Part shown: positions 1 through 8,559 of the stretch, one piece after another
Position numbering within the stretch: position 1 is the first letter of the stretch
How the letters are laid out: every line of letters begins with the position of its first letter
DNA from: Salinibacterium sp. ZJ450
GTDB lineage: Bacteria > Actinomycetota > Actinomycetes > Actinomycetales > Microbacteriaceae
Assembly: GCF_011751885.2 (NCBI RefSeq)
Contig: NZ_CP061771.1
Span: 2,046,001-2,110,000, forward strand
Length of the DNA: 64,000 nucleotides
Reading direction: 5' to 3'
Made by a program: the position numbers and the translations under genes
The notes under the pieces: model-generated
Told to the model about the DNA's origin: nothing
What the model saw: the letters and a program-made list of their open reading frames with translations, nothing else
Database searches by the model: none

Positions 1-711
1 GGCTGCATGCTGGTGGTGGGGGCGCTCATTGGATGGTTCGTGCGCGTGCCGCAGCCGGTGGTCGCCGGCGTCATGGCGTTCGGGGCGGGGGTGTTCATCT
101 CGACGCTCGCGTTCGAACTGGTCGAGGAGGCGAACCGAGCTGGCGGCCTGTTCGCCACCGTCGCCGGATTCCTGGTGGGCGCGGTGGTGTACGTGGCTGC
201 CGACACGATGCTGTCCCGGCGCGGTGCCCGCCATCGCATGCATCATGGCGATCGGCAGACCGCGGAGAGTGAGAAACCCGGCAGCGGTCGTGCCATCGCC
301 ATCGGGGCACTGCTCGACGGCGTCCCGGAGTCGATCGTGCTCGGGGTGAGTGTCGCGGCAGGAGCCACGTTCAGCGTGCCGATCTTCGTCGCGATCGCGG
401 TCTCCAATCTGCCCGAGGGGCTCTCGAGCAGCTCCGGCATGAAGGCGTCGAAGCGCAGCGCCGCGTACGTGTTCGGGGTGTGGGGCGGAATCGCGCTCGC
501 ATCCGGCGTCGCGGCACTTGTCGGCTTTCTGCTGTTCGCGGATGCCTCCGGCTCGACCGTCGCGTTCGTGACCACGATCGCGGCAGGGGCCATCCTCGCG
601 ATGCTGACCAACACGATGATCCCGGAGGCCTTCGAGGGAGACCACACCCTCACCGGACTGGTAGCCACCATCGGCTTTCTCGCGGCGTTCGTGCTGCACG
701 ATCTGGGATGA
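1..711 (+). CDS. ZIP family metal transporter, 5' end missing
   Basis: Membrane protein of the ZIP (zinc/iron permease) family that would move divalent metal across the cytoplasmic membrane. The reading frame is open to the first base of the window, so the true start is probably upstream; the first visible ATG is at 7. Counting from that ATG, the protein shows the metal-site helices typical of ZIPs: DGVPES at about 104-109 and SNLPEGLS at about 133-140, plus a His/Arg-rich cytoplasmic loop (RHRMHH) near 75-80. About six to seven hydrophobic segments are visible. It ends 7 bases before the next gene, suggesting co-transcription. Metal specificity cannot be told from sequence. Confidence 0.85.
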   Translation, partial: GCMLVVGALIGWFVRVPQPVVAGVMAFGAGVFISTLAFELVEEANRAGGLFATVAGFLVGAVVYVAADTMLSRRGARHRMHHGDRQTAESEKPGSGRAIAIGALLDGVPESIVLGVSVAAGATFSVPIFVAIAVSNLPEGLSSSSGMKASKRSAAYVFGVWGGIALASGVAALVGFLLFADASGSTVAFVTTIAAGAILAMLTNTMIPEAFEGDHTLTGLVATIGFLAAFVLHDLG

Positions 712-718
712 TCCGGGT

Positions 719-1216
719 ATGCCTACCGCGACCCAGGTTGCGCGAGCAACGATCGCCCCGCTGACCCGCACCCGCCTGTTCCGGTTGCTCGCCCCGAAGG
801 CGCTGCCACCGATGGAGCGGGCGGTCGGCGCGCTCAGCCGTGGCAGGGTGCAGCTGAGCAGCCTGCTGGTGCCGTCGCTGGTGTTGCATTCGCGTGGGGC
901 GAAGTCGGGCATCGAACGGGACACGGTGCTGATGTACTGCCCCGATGGCCGCGGCCGCGCGATTGTGGCCGGCACCAGCTTCGCGAGGGAGCGGCATCCG
1001 GCCTGGAGCTACAACCTGCTGTCGCATCCGGATGCCGCCATTACCGTGCGTGGCCGGCGGATGCCGGTGCACGCCGCCCTGCTCGGCGGTCAGGAGCGCG
1101 AGGCGGCCTGGCTGCTGCTCGAGCGGCAGTGGCCTGGTTATCGGGGCTACGAGCGGCAGTCCGGACGCACCATTCGGCTGTTTCGACTGAAGCCGGTGGC
1201 CGCCGACGGTCGGTAG
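719..1216 (+). CDS. Deazaflavin (F420)-dependent nitroreductase-family protein
   Basis: A 165-residue protein resembling the DUF385 / Ddn family of split-barrel flavin/F420 oxidoreductases. The segment around LVLHSRGAKSGIERDTVLMY (about 52-71) matches the family pattern of a strand, then R-x-G-x-K/R-T/S-G, then the second strand; the HPAWSYNLLSHPDA region (about 94-107) matches the family motif preceding the last barrel strands. No membrane segment is seen. The physiological substrate is unknown; relatives reduce quinones or nitroaromatics with F420H2. It starts 7 bases after the ZIP gene. Confidence 0.72.
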   Translation: MPTATQVARATIAPLTRTRLFRLLAPKALPPMERAVGALSRGRVQLSSLLVPSLVLHSRGAKSGIERDTVLMYCPDGRGRAIVAGTSFARERHPAWSYNLLSHPDAAITVRGRRMPVHAALLGGQEREAAWLLLERQWPGYRGYERQSGRTIRLFRLKPVAADGR

Positions 1217-1331
1217 CCGCGACCCGCGACTCGGACGGCGGTCCGTTCGCGGTTCGATACCATGGGGGCAGTCTTCACACTCAGGCACCTCCCCTCAGAC
1301 TCGGTGCCGCACATATCGAACCGGAGTATCC

Positions 1332-3953
1332 ATGTCGTCGCAGATCCCTGACAAGCCCGCCCTCGAAGGCCTCGAATCCAAGTGGGGAGCCAGCTGGGAA
1401 ACGCAGGGCACCTACCGGTTCGATCGTGACGCGGCGGTCTCGACAAGCTCGACCGCCGGAACACGCTCGACCGAGGAACACCCGGTGTTCTCGATCGACA
1501 CTCCCCCACCGACCGCATCCGGTTCGCTGCACATCGGCCACGTGTTCAGCTACACGCACACCGACATCATCGCCCGCCAGCAGCGCATGCTCGGCAAGAA
1601 CGTCTTCTACCCGATGGGCTGGGACGACAACGGCCTGCCCACCGAACGTCGGGTGCAGAACTACTACGGCGTGCGCTGCGACCCGTCGCTGCCGTACGAG
1701 CCTGACTTCACGCCGCCGTTCGAGGGTGGAGACAACAAGAGCAGCAAGGCCGCCGACCAGAAGCCGATCAGCCGCCGCAACTTCATCGAACTCTGCGAAC
1801 GTCTCACCGTCGAAGACGAGAAGCAGTTCGAAGACCTGTGGCGCAAGCTCGGGCTCTCGGTGGACTGGACCCAGTCGTACCGCACGATCTCGCACGAGTC
1901 GCAGGCGATGGCGCAGAAGGCGTTCCTCCGCAACCTCGCCCGCGGCGAGGCATACCAGGCCGATGCTCCCACCCTGTGGGATGTCACCTTCCGCACTGCC
2001 GTGGCCCAGGCGGAGCTTGAGGACAAGGACCAGCCCGGCGCGTACCACCGCCTCGCCTTCCACCACCCGGATGGCGACATCCACATCGAGACCACCCGCC
2101 CGGAACTGCTGCCGGCCTGTGTGGCGCTGGTCGCACACCCGGATGACGAGCGGTACCAGCACCTGTTCGGCACGACGGCGACCACCCCGGTGTTCGACGT
2201 GCAGGTTCCGATCGTCGCCCACCACCTGGCGCAGAAGGACAAGGGATCAGGCATCGCCATGATCTGCACCTTCGGTGACCTGACCGACGTGATCTGGTGG
2301 CGGGAACTCGACCTGCCGAACCGCGCCATCATCGGTTTCGACGGGCGCATCATCAGCGACCCGCCCGCCGCGATCACCTCGGCCGCCGCGAAGGCCGCCT
2401 ACGGTCAGCTGGCCGGCAAGACCGTGTTCAGCGCCAAGCAGGCCGTCGTGGACCTGCTGAAGGCCAGCGGCGAGATGATCGGCGACCCCAAGTCGATCAC
2501 CCACCCCGTCAAGTTCTACGAGAAGGGCGACAAGCCGCTCGAGATCGTCTCCACCCGCCAGTGGTACATCATGAACGGCGGCAGGTCCGACGACCTGCGC
2601 GCCCGCATGGTTGACCTCGGCCACCGCATCGACTGGCACCCCGAGTTCATGAAGGTGCGCTACGAGAACTGGGTGAACGGCCTGAACGGCGACTGGCTGA
2701 TCAGCCGGCAGCGGTTCTTCGGCGTGCCGATCCCGGTCTGGTACCCGCTCGACGCCGACGGTAACCCGGTCTTCGACTCCCCCATCACCCCGGATGAGGC
2801 GAGCCTTCCGGTTGACCCGTCATCGGATGCCGCACCCGGCTTCGACGAGAGCCGGCGCAACCAACCGGGCGGCTTCGTCGGCGAGCTCGACGTGATGGAC
2901 ACCTGGGCCACCTCCTCGCTCACCCCACAGCTGGCCGGCAAATGGGAGAGCGACCAGAAGCTGTTCACCGCGGTCTTCCCGTATGACCTGCGCCCGCAGG
3001 GGCAGGACATCATCCGCACCTGGCTGTTCTCCACCGCGCTGCGCTCGCTGCTGGAGTTCGACGGGCAGGCGCCGTGGAAGCACACCGCGATCTCCGGATT
3101 CATCGTCGACCCCGACCGCAAGAAGATGTCGAAGTCGAAGGGCAACGTGGTCACCCCGGCCGGCATGCTCGACGAACACGGCTCCGACGCGGTGCGCTAC
3201 TGGGCGGCATCCAGCCGACTCGGCACCGACGCGGCGTTCGACCCGCAGAACCCCAAGCAGATCAAGATCGGCCGCCGCCTGGCGATCAAGGTGCTGAACG
3301 CGTCGAAGTTCGTGTACTCGTTCACGGATGCCGAGGTTTCGGCCCACGCGACCGCCGGAACCGGCGCGACTGAGCCGCTCGACCTAGACCTGCTCGCCAC
3401 CCTCGCCGAGGTGGTGAGGACCGCCACCAAGGCGTTCAACGACTTCGACCACGCCCGTGCGCTGGAAACCGCCGAGCAGTTCTTCTGGACCTTCTGCGAC
3501 GACTACCTGGAACTGGTGAAGGAACGCGCATACGGCGCCACCACCCCGGAGGGTCAGGCCAGCGCCGTGTACACCCTGCGCACCGCCATCGACATCCTGC
3601 TGCGCCTGTTCGCGCCGTTCATCCCGTTCGCCACCGAAGAGGTGTGGAGCTGGACCCACGAGGGTTCGGTGCACGGCGCCGCCTGGCCCAGCGCGGCCGA
3701 GGCGAACGAGGAGCCCACCACCGGACTGCTGCCGCTGGTCAGCGCCGCCCTGATCGGCATCCGCCGCGCCAAGACCGACGCCAAGGCCTCGCAGAAGACC
3801 GAGGTGTCATCGGCCGTGATTGAAGGCCCGGCGCTGCTGGCTGAGGCCGAGGCCGACTTGAAGGCCGTCGGCCGCATCGCCGAACTGTCGTTCGTCGTCG
3901 GCACCGAGGTCGCCGTGCGGGACATCGTGCTCACCGACCAGCCGGCCGCCTGA
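1332..3953 (+). CDS. valS: Valyl-tRNA synthetase (archaeal-like GWDDNGLPTE type)
   Basis: Cytoplasmic class I aminoacyl-tRNA synthetase that charges tRNA-Val. 873 residues. The HIGH motif lies at 67-70 and KMSKS near 598-602 (KKMSKSKGN); a large editing (CP1) insert lies between and the anticodon-binding domain is C-terminal. The motif after HIGH reads GWDDNGLPTE rather than the GxDHAGIATQ common in bacterial ValRS, which places it with the archaeal-like ValRS form known from some actinobacteria and rickettsiae. ATG is preceded by an RBS (CGGAG, 7-base spacing). No T-box leader is visible in the 115-base upstream gap. An extra low-complexity stretch at residues about 35-49 coincides with a small palindromic repeat in the DNA. 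The stop overlaps the next start (TGATG). Confidence 0.96.
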   Translation: MSSQIPDKPALEGLESKWGASWETQGTYRFDRDAAVSTSSTAGTRSTEEHPVFSIDTPPPTASGSLHIGHVFSYTHTDIIARQQRMLGKNVFYPMGWDDNGLPTERRVQNYYGVRCDPSLPYEPDFTPPFEGGDNKSSKAADQKPISRRNFIELCERLTVEDEKQFEDLWRKLGLSVDWTQSYRTISHESQAMAQKAFLRNLARGEAYQADAPTLWDVTFRTAVAQAELEDKDQPGAYHRLAFHHPDGDIHIETTRPELLPACVALVAHPDDERYQHLFGTTATTPVFDVQVPIVAHHLAQKDKGSGIAMICTFGDLTDVIWWRELDLPNRAIIGFDGRIISDPPAAITSAAAKAAYGQLAGKTVFSAKQAVVDLLKASGEMIGDPKSITHPVKFYEKGDKPLEIVSTRQWYIMNGGRSDDLRARMVDLGHRIDWHPEFMKVRYENWVNGLNGDWLISRQRFFGVPIPVWYPLDADGNPVFDSPITPDEASLPVDPSSDAAPGFDESRRNQPGGFVGELDVMDTWATSSLTPQLAGKWESDQKLFTAVFPYDLRPQGQDIIRTWLFSTALRSLLEFDGQAPWKHTAISGFIVDPDRKKMSKSKGNVVTPAGMLDEHGSDAVRYWAASSRLGTDAAFDPQNPKQIKIGRRLAIKVLNASKFVYSFTDAEVSAHATAGTGATEPLDLDLLATLAEVVRTATKAFNDFDHARALETAEQFFWTFCDDYLELVKERAYGATTPEGQASAVYTLRTAIDILLRLFAPFIPFATEEVWSWTHEGSVHGAAWPSAAEANEEPTTGLLPLVSAALIGIRRAKTDAKASQKTEVSSAVIEGPALLAEAEADLKAVGRIAELSFVVGTEVAVRDIVLTDQPAA
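1433..1456. repeat. Short REP-like imperfect palindrome inside valS
   Basis: The core GGTCTCGACAAGCTCGACC is an imperfect palindrome (arms CGGTC / GACCG and CGA / TCG around CAAGC). It lies in frame in valS and codes for an Ala/Ser/Thr-rich stretch. A second GCTCGACCG follows at about 1465-1473. I recall very similar GTTTCGACAAGCTCAACC-type elements as abundant dispersed repeats in Microbacteriaceae, but copy number cannot be checked here. Confidence 0.5.
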
Positions 3954-4180
3954 TGCAGCTCGGTACCCGCTGGGCGGTCGGCGCCGAGGCGCCGGCCCGG
4001 CTCTCCGAGAACGTGCTGACCGCGGTGCGCCAGGTGGAAGCGGATGTCGCGACGTTCGACACCGCTGGCTGGCGCTGGACGCTGACCTGGCTCGAGGGCC
4101 GCGCCGTCGTCGAGTTGGACGACGGCACCACCATCCGCGAACGCGCGGACGGCACGGTGACGGTACACGCCGCCGAGTAA
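3953..4180 (+). CDS. Small conserved-type protein coupled to valS
   Basis: A 75-residue soluble protein starting inside the valS stop codon (TGATG), so translation is probably coupled. It contains a tryptophan-rich alternating stretch (GWRWTLTW, residues about 40-47) followed by EGRAVVELDDGTTIRERADGTVTVH, which reads as a small beta-rich fold. I do not recognise a family. It is the last gene before a strong terminator, so valS and this gene form a two-gene unit. Confidence 0.7.
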   Translation: MQLGTRWAVGAEAPARLSENVLTAVRQVEADVATFDTAGWRWTLTWLEGRAVVELDDGTTIRERADGTVTVHAAE

Positions 4181-4188
4181 CCATGCGA

Positions 4189-4226
4189 TGACAATGCCCC
4201 GGTTCTTAGGCACCGGGGCATTGTCA
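4189..4226. terminator. Intrinsic terminator after valS unit
   Basis: A perfect 14-bp stem (tgacaatgccccgg / ccggggcattgtca) with a 10-base loop, placed 9 bases after the stop of the small gene. There is no clean U-tract, which is usual in high-GC actinobacteria. Confidence 0.85.
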
Positions 4227-4289
4227 TGGGCAGAATGGTGCTGACGTCAACCCGCGCCGCAGCTGATTCATCTCACAAAGGAGTGACCC

Positions 4290-5261
4290 ATGAAGCGTTC
4301 CCTGTTGGTCGGCATCGCGGCAGTGTCCGTGTTCGCGCTGGCCGCGTGCAGCAACACCACAGAGCCGAGCGGCGATGAAACCGCCGCGGACGGCGAGCTC
4401 ACTGCGATCACGGTCGGCATCATCCCGATCGTCGACACCGCGCCGCTGCATCTCGGGGTCGAGCAGGGCTTCTTCGAGGAGGAGGGCCTCGACGTCACGA
4501 TCGAGTCCGGCGCCGGCGGCGCCGCGCTGATCCCCGGCGTGATCAGCGGCGACTTCGATTTCGCCTTCGGCAACTATGTGTCGAGCATGGTCGCCCGCGA
4601 CAAGGGTCTCGACATCGTGTACGTGGCGAACGGCAACTCCACCACGGGTGACCCCACCTTCGACTTCAGCGGCGTGTTAGTGAACGCCGACTCCGACATC
4701 CAGTCCCCTGCCGACCTTGCGGGCAAACGGGTGTCGGTGAACACCCTCGCCAACATCGGCGATACCACCATCCGTCAGGTCGTCGAGGACGACGGGGGCG
4801 ACCCGGAGAGCATCGAGTTCGTCGAGATCCCGTTCCCCGACGCACCGGCCGCGCTCGCCAACGGGCAGGTGGACGCCGCCTGGATCCTCGACCCGTTCAT
4901 GACCTCAGCGATCGACGCCGGAGCCCGGGTGGTCACCTACAACTTCGCCGACTTCGATGAGAACCTCGACGTCTCCGGCTATTTCACCTCCGGTGACCAG
5001 CTGGAGGCGGAGGCCGACACGGTGGAGGCGTTCAAGACCGCGATGAACCGGTCACTGGAGTTCGCCCAGGAGAACCCGGACGAGGTGCGGCGCATCGTCA
5101 CCACCTACACCGAGATCCCCGCCGACGTGCTGGAGCGAATCGCGTTGCCGCGGTTCAACCCCGAGTTCAACCGTGAGGCAATCGCGAAGCTCGGCGCCGC
5201 CGCGACCAAGTACGGCACTCTGAGCGAGGAGCCGAACCTGGACGAGCTGCTGCAGCCCTAA
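4290..5261 (+). CDS. ABC transporter substrate-binding lipoprotein (NitT/TauT/SsuA type)
   Basis: Extracytoplasmic solute-binding protein of the NMT1/SsuA/TauA family. A lipoprotein signal peptide with lipobox LAAC ends at Cys20 (VFALAAC), so the mature protein is membrane-anchored. The body shows the family pattern: GIIPIVDTAPLHLGVEQGFF (about 48-67) and the hinge segment DLAGKRVSVNTLANIG near 148-163. A strong RBS (AAAGGAG) precedes the ATG. First gene of a four-gene importer with two permeases and one ATPase. The ligand is unknown; relatives carry alkanesulfonates, taurine, thiamine precursors, riboflavin or nitrate. Confidence 0.88.
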   Translation: MKRSLLVGIAAVSVFALAACSNTTEPSGDETAADGELTAITVGIIPIVDTAPLHLGVEQGFFEEEGLDVTIESGAGGAALIPGVISGDFDFAFGNYVSSMVARDKGLDIVYVANGNSTTGDPTFDFSGVLVNADSDIQSPADLAGKRVSVNTLANIGDTTIRQVVEDDGGDPESIEFVEIPFPDAPAALANGQVDAAWILDPFMTSAIDAGARVVTYNFADFDENLDVSGYFTSGDQLEAEADTVEAFKTAMNRSLEFAQENPDEVRRIVTTYTEIPADVLERIALPRFNPEFNREAIAKLGAAATKYGTLSEEPNLDELLQP

Positions 5262-5297
5262 CCGCCGACCCTCACCGACGAGACACGGACAAGCAGG

Positions 5298-6125
5298 ATG
5301 CCGGACACCAGAGAACCGGGCACCGAAAAACCGAGCAGCGGAAAGCGCAGAGCGGCCCTGTCCGGACCGATGCTCGGCGTGATCGGCATCTTACTGTTCC
5401 TGCTGCTGTGGGAGCTGGTGCCGCGATCTGGCCTGGTCAACCCGAGCTACCTGCCGCCGGCCAGCGACGTCGTCGTGCGCCTGGTGGAGTACCTGGGTGA
5501 TCCGGAGTTCTGGAACGATGTCGCCGAGACCATGATCACCTGGGCGATCGGGCTCGGCATCGCGGCTGTCGCCGCGATCGTGCTGGGCCTCGTGATCGGG
5601 TCGAGCACGTTCCTCCGGCGCGCCACCCAGTCGACGATCGAGTTTCTGCGGCCGGTGCCGTCGGTGGCGCTGATCCCGCTCGCGGTGCTGCTGTTCGGCA
5701 TCAAGATGGAATCGACGATCATGCTGATCATCTACGCCGCGTTCTGGCAGGTGCTGCTGCAGGTGCTGTACGGCGTGGCCGACATCGACTCGGTGGCGAA
5801 CGACACCGCCAAGAGTTACGGCCTCGGCTGGTTCGCCCGGATGCGCCACGTGGTCTGGCCGACCACCCTCCCGTACCTGATGACGGGGCTGCGGCTCGGC
5901 GCCGCGGTCGCGCTGATCCTCGCCATCACCGGCGAGCTGCTGATCGGCAGCCCCGGCCTCGGCAAGCAGATTGCACTGACCCAGGCCGGCGGCGCGACCA
6001 CGTCGATGTACGCGCTGGTGCTCGCCACCGGCCTGATCGGCATCCTGATCAATGTGGTGGCCCGGGTCGTGGAGCGACGGACGCTCGCCTGGCACACCTC
6101 GGTGCGCGGAGAGGTCGTCGTATGA
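5298..6125 (+). CDS. ABC transporter permease, SsuC/TauC type (first)
   Basis: Inner-membrane permease, 275 residues, with six predicted membrane segments and the BPD-transport EAA region (AKSYGLGWFARMRHVVWP..LPYLMTGLRLG). The N-terminal 25 residues are hydrophilic (many Lys/Arg). Start ATG has a modest RBS (AGCAGG). It follows the binding protein by 36 bases and overlaps the second permease by four bases (ATGA). Having two different permease genes implies a heterodimeric channel, unlike the homodimer of classical SsuC. Confidence 0.88.
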   Translation: MPDTREPGTEKPSSGKRRAALSGPMLGVIGILLFLLLWELVPRSGLVNPSYLPPASDVVVRLVEYLGDPEFWNDVAETMITWAIGLGIAAVAAIVLGLVIGSSTFLRRATQSTIEFLRPVPSVALIPLAVLLFGIKMESTIMLIIYAAFWQVLLQVLYGVADIDSVANDTAKSYGLGWFARMRHVVWPTTLPYLMTGLRLGAAVALILAITGELLIGSPGLGKQIALTQAGGATTSMYALVLATGLIGILINVVARVVERRTLAWHTSVRGEVVV

Positions 6126-6892
6126 AACTACTGAAACGCACCCTGTACTTCGTCGGGTTACCCATCGTGCTCATTCTGCTCTGGTGGGTGCTCACGCTCG
6201 GCGAGGTCAACTTCTACACCCCCAAGCCCGGCCAACTGGTGCAGACCTTCGTCGACGTCTGGTTCAGCGAACGGTTCTTCGACGACGTGCTGCCGAGTCT
6301 CACCCGGCTCGCGATCGGCGTGGTCGTCGCCATCCTGCTCGGAATCGCCCTCGGCACGCTGATCGGCTCGGTGCGCTGGTTGCGTCAGCTGTTCGAGCCT
6401 CTGCTGGAGTTCTTCCGCGCCATCCCGCCACCGGTGCTGGTGCCGCTGTTGCTGCTGCTGGTCGGCGTCAACGACCAGATGAAGATCCTCGTGATCATCT
6501 CCGGGGCGCTCTGGCCGGTGCTGCTGAACACGGTCGAGGGTGTGCGAGCCGTCGACGACGTGCTCGGCGATGCGACTCGGGTGTACGGCATCCACGGCTT
6601 CGCCCGCATCCGGTATCTCGTGCTGCCGTCGGCGAGCCCGCAGATCATGGCCGGGGTTCGGCAGTGCCTGTCGATCGCCCTCATCCTGATGGTCATCTCC
6701 GAGATGTTCGCGTCGTCCTCCGGCCTCGGCTTCACCATCATCCAGTTCCAGCGGTCGTTCGCCATCCCCGAGATGTGGAGCGGCATCGTGCTGCTCGGGC
6801 TGATCGGCATTGCGCTGTCGTTGATCTTCCAGTTCGTCGAACGGCGCATCCTGCACTGGTACTACGGCCTCAAGGAGCTGCACACCACATGA
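6122..6892 (+). CDS. ABC transporter permease, SsuC/TauC type (second)
   Basis: Second inner-membrane permease, 256 residues, homologous in layout to the preceding gene, with the EAA-type loop ATRVYGIHGFARIRYLVLPS and six hydrophobic spans. It starts in an ATGA overlap with the first permease and ends in an ATGA overlap with the ATPase gene, so all three are translationally coupled. Likely pairs with the first permease to form the transport channel. Confidence 0.88.
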   Translation: MKLLKRTLYFVGLPIVLILLWWVLTLGEVNFYTPKPGQLVQTFVDVWFSERFFDDVLPSLTRLAIGVVVAILLGIALGTLIGSVRWLRQLFEPLLEFFRAIPPPVLVPLLLLLVGVNDQMKILVIISGALWPVLLNTVEGVRAVDDVLGDATRVYGIHGFARIRYLVLPSASPQIMAGVRQCLSIALILMVISEMFASSSGLGFTIIQFQRSFAIPEMWSGIVLLGLIGIALSLIFQFVERRILHWYYGLKELHTT

Positions 6893-7755
6893 CTCTCAGC
6901 GATTCCAGTCAGACCGCCGCAGTGACCCCCGCCCTGTCGGTGCGGGGCGTGCAGAAGATCTATCAGACGGATGCCGGATCCTTCGAGGCCGTGCACAACC
7001 TCACCTTCGACCTGGCGCCCGGCGAGCTCGCCTGCCTGGTCGGGCCGTCCGGTTCGGGCAAGACCACCCTGCTCAAGTGCATCGCCGGCCTGATGGCCCC
7101 GACCAGCGGCACTGTCGAGCTGAACGGGAAGAAGGTGACCAGCCCGCCGAAAGGGATGGCGGTGGTCTTCCAGGAGTACGGGCGCAGCCTGTTCCCGTGG
7201 ATGACCGTGCGCGGCAACGTCGAACTGCCCCTGAAGAACGCCGGCATCGGGAAGGCCGAACGCAACGACCTGGTCGAGAGCGCGCTGGACTCGGTGGGGC
7301 TGGCGCACGTGCCGAGGAGCTACCCCTGGCAGCTGTCCGGCGGCATGCAGCAGCGGGTGGCGATCGCCCGGGCGGTTGCGTACAAGCCGCAGGTGCTGCT
7401 GATGGATGAACCGTTCGCCGCGGTCGATGCGCAGACCCGCGCCGACCTGGAAGACCTGATCCGGTCGATCTGGCACCAGCTGGGCGTCACGGTGTTGTTT
7501 GTCACGCACGACATCGACGAGTCGGTGTACCTCGGTCAGCGGGTGATTATGCTGTCCAGCTCGCCGACGGTCATTCAGGATGACCTCCGCATCGACCTGC
7601 CCGACGTGCGCGACCAGCTCAGCACGCGCAGCGCTCCCCGGTTCACCGAACTGCGCGCGCACGTGTACGAGCAGATCCAGCTGGCCAAGACGCGCGCAGG
7701 CGTGCCCGTTCCCGACTCTGATGACGATCAGACACGGCAGAGCACCTCGCCGTGA
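6889..7755 (+). CDS. ABC transporter ATP-binding protein (SsuB/TauB type)
   Basis: Cytoplasmic ATPase of the importer, 288 residues from the ATG that overlaps the permease stop. Walker A is GPSGSGKTT (about 50-58), the signature is LSGGMQQRVAIARA, Walker B is VLLMDEPFAAVD and the switch His lies in FVTHDIDES. The last 28 bases overlap the 3' end of the convergent methyltransferase gene. The ATG overlapping the permease stop was chosen because homology begins a few residues downstream; the frame is open further 5'. Confidence 0.92.
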   Translation: MTLSDSSQTAAVTPALSVRGVQKIYQTDAGSFEAVHNLTFDLAPGELACLVGPSGSGKTTLLKCIAGLMAPTSGTVELNGKKVTSPPKGMAVVFQEYGRSLFPWMTVRGNVELPLKNAGIGKAERNDLVESALDSVGLAHVPRSYPWQLSGGMQQRVAIARAVAYKPQVLLMDEPFAAVDAQTRADLEDLIRSIWHQLGVTVLFVTHDIDESVYLGQRVIMLSSSPTVIQDDLRIDLPDVRDQLSTRSAPRFTELRAHVYEQIQLAKTRAGVPVPDSDDDQTRQSTSP

Positions 7756-8537
7756 GGCATCGACAGCCAGCCCTCGGGTGAGCTCACCCAGGTCAGCCAG
7801 GCGTCTCGGATCCGTTCCAGGTCGCTGGTCGAGGCCAGTGACGACCCGAGCGCGGTGTCGGCGAACCCCGACGCGACCGCTCGCTCGGCCCAGGCTTCGC
7901 CCCACCATCGCCGCTCGTCCTCTGTGGAGAAGCACCATATGGATGCCGAGGACTCGACCTCGGTGAACCCCGCCGCCTGCGCCCAGGCCTTCAGCCGCCT
8001 GCCGGCATCCGGTTCGCCGCCGTTCGACCGGTGCACTCGCTGGTACAGCGCCATCCACTCGGCGAGGCCGGGGAGTTCCGGGTACCAGATGGTGCCCGCG
8101 TAGTCGACCTCCCGCACGGCGACCACGCCGCCCGGTTTGCACACCCGGCGGAATTCGGTGAGCGCCGCCACCGGATCGGCCAGGTGGTGCAGCACCTGGT
8201 GAACATGCACGATATCGAAGCTGGCGTCCTCGAAGTCGAGGGCGTAGGCGTCTCCCACAACGAAGTTGGCGTTGCTGACCGACCGCTCCGCGGCGAGGTC
8301 GGCGGCCTTTCTGGTCACGTCGGCCGACGTGTCCACACCGACCACGCGGCCCGGTGCCACCCGCTCGGCCAGGTCGATGGTGATGGTGCCGGGTCCGCTG
8401 CCGACGTCGAGCACGGTCAGCCCGGGCGTCAGCTCCGGCACCAGGTATGCGGCGGAGTTCTCCACCGTCCGCCACGCGTGCGTTCGAAGCACGCTGTCGT
8501 GGTGGCCGTGTGTGTATCGTTCCCGCGCTGGCGTCAT
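7728..8537 (-). CDS. Class I SAM-dependent methyltransferase (UbiE/MenG-like)
   Basis: A 269-residue soluble methyltransferase. The SAM-binding motif I VLDVGSGPGTITIDLAERV is followed by the motif II region VVGVDTSADV and by the conserved HVHQVLHHLADPVAAL, as in UbiE/Coq5-like enzymes. The substrate is not evident. I chose the ATG giving MTPARERYTHGH, since the frame upstream reads through the divergent peptidase gene. It is separated from the dcp-type gene by only 22 bases on the opposite strand, so their promoters must overlap. Confidence 0.82.
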   Translation of the reverse strand: MTPARERYTHGHHDSVLRTHAWRTVENSAAYLVPELTPGLTVLDVGSGPGTITIDLAERVAPGRVVGVDTSADVTRKAADLAAERSVSNANFVVGDAYALDFEDASFDIVHVHQVLHHLADPVAALTEFRRVCKPGGVVAVREVDYAGTIWYPELPGLAEWMALYQRVHRSNGGEPDAGRRLKAWAQAAGFTEVESSASIWCFSTEDERRWWGEAWAERAVASGFADTALGSSLASTSDLERIRDAWLTWVSSPEGWLSMPHGEVLCRV

Positions 8538-8559
8538 GCTTCGAGAATAGGGTGGCTCC

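Noticed and set aside
1217-1331. T-box leader upstream of valS
   Set aside because: The gap is only 115 bases and contains no T-box consensus or specifier/antiterminator pair.
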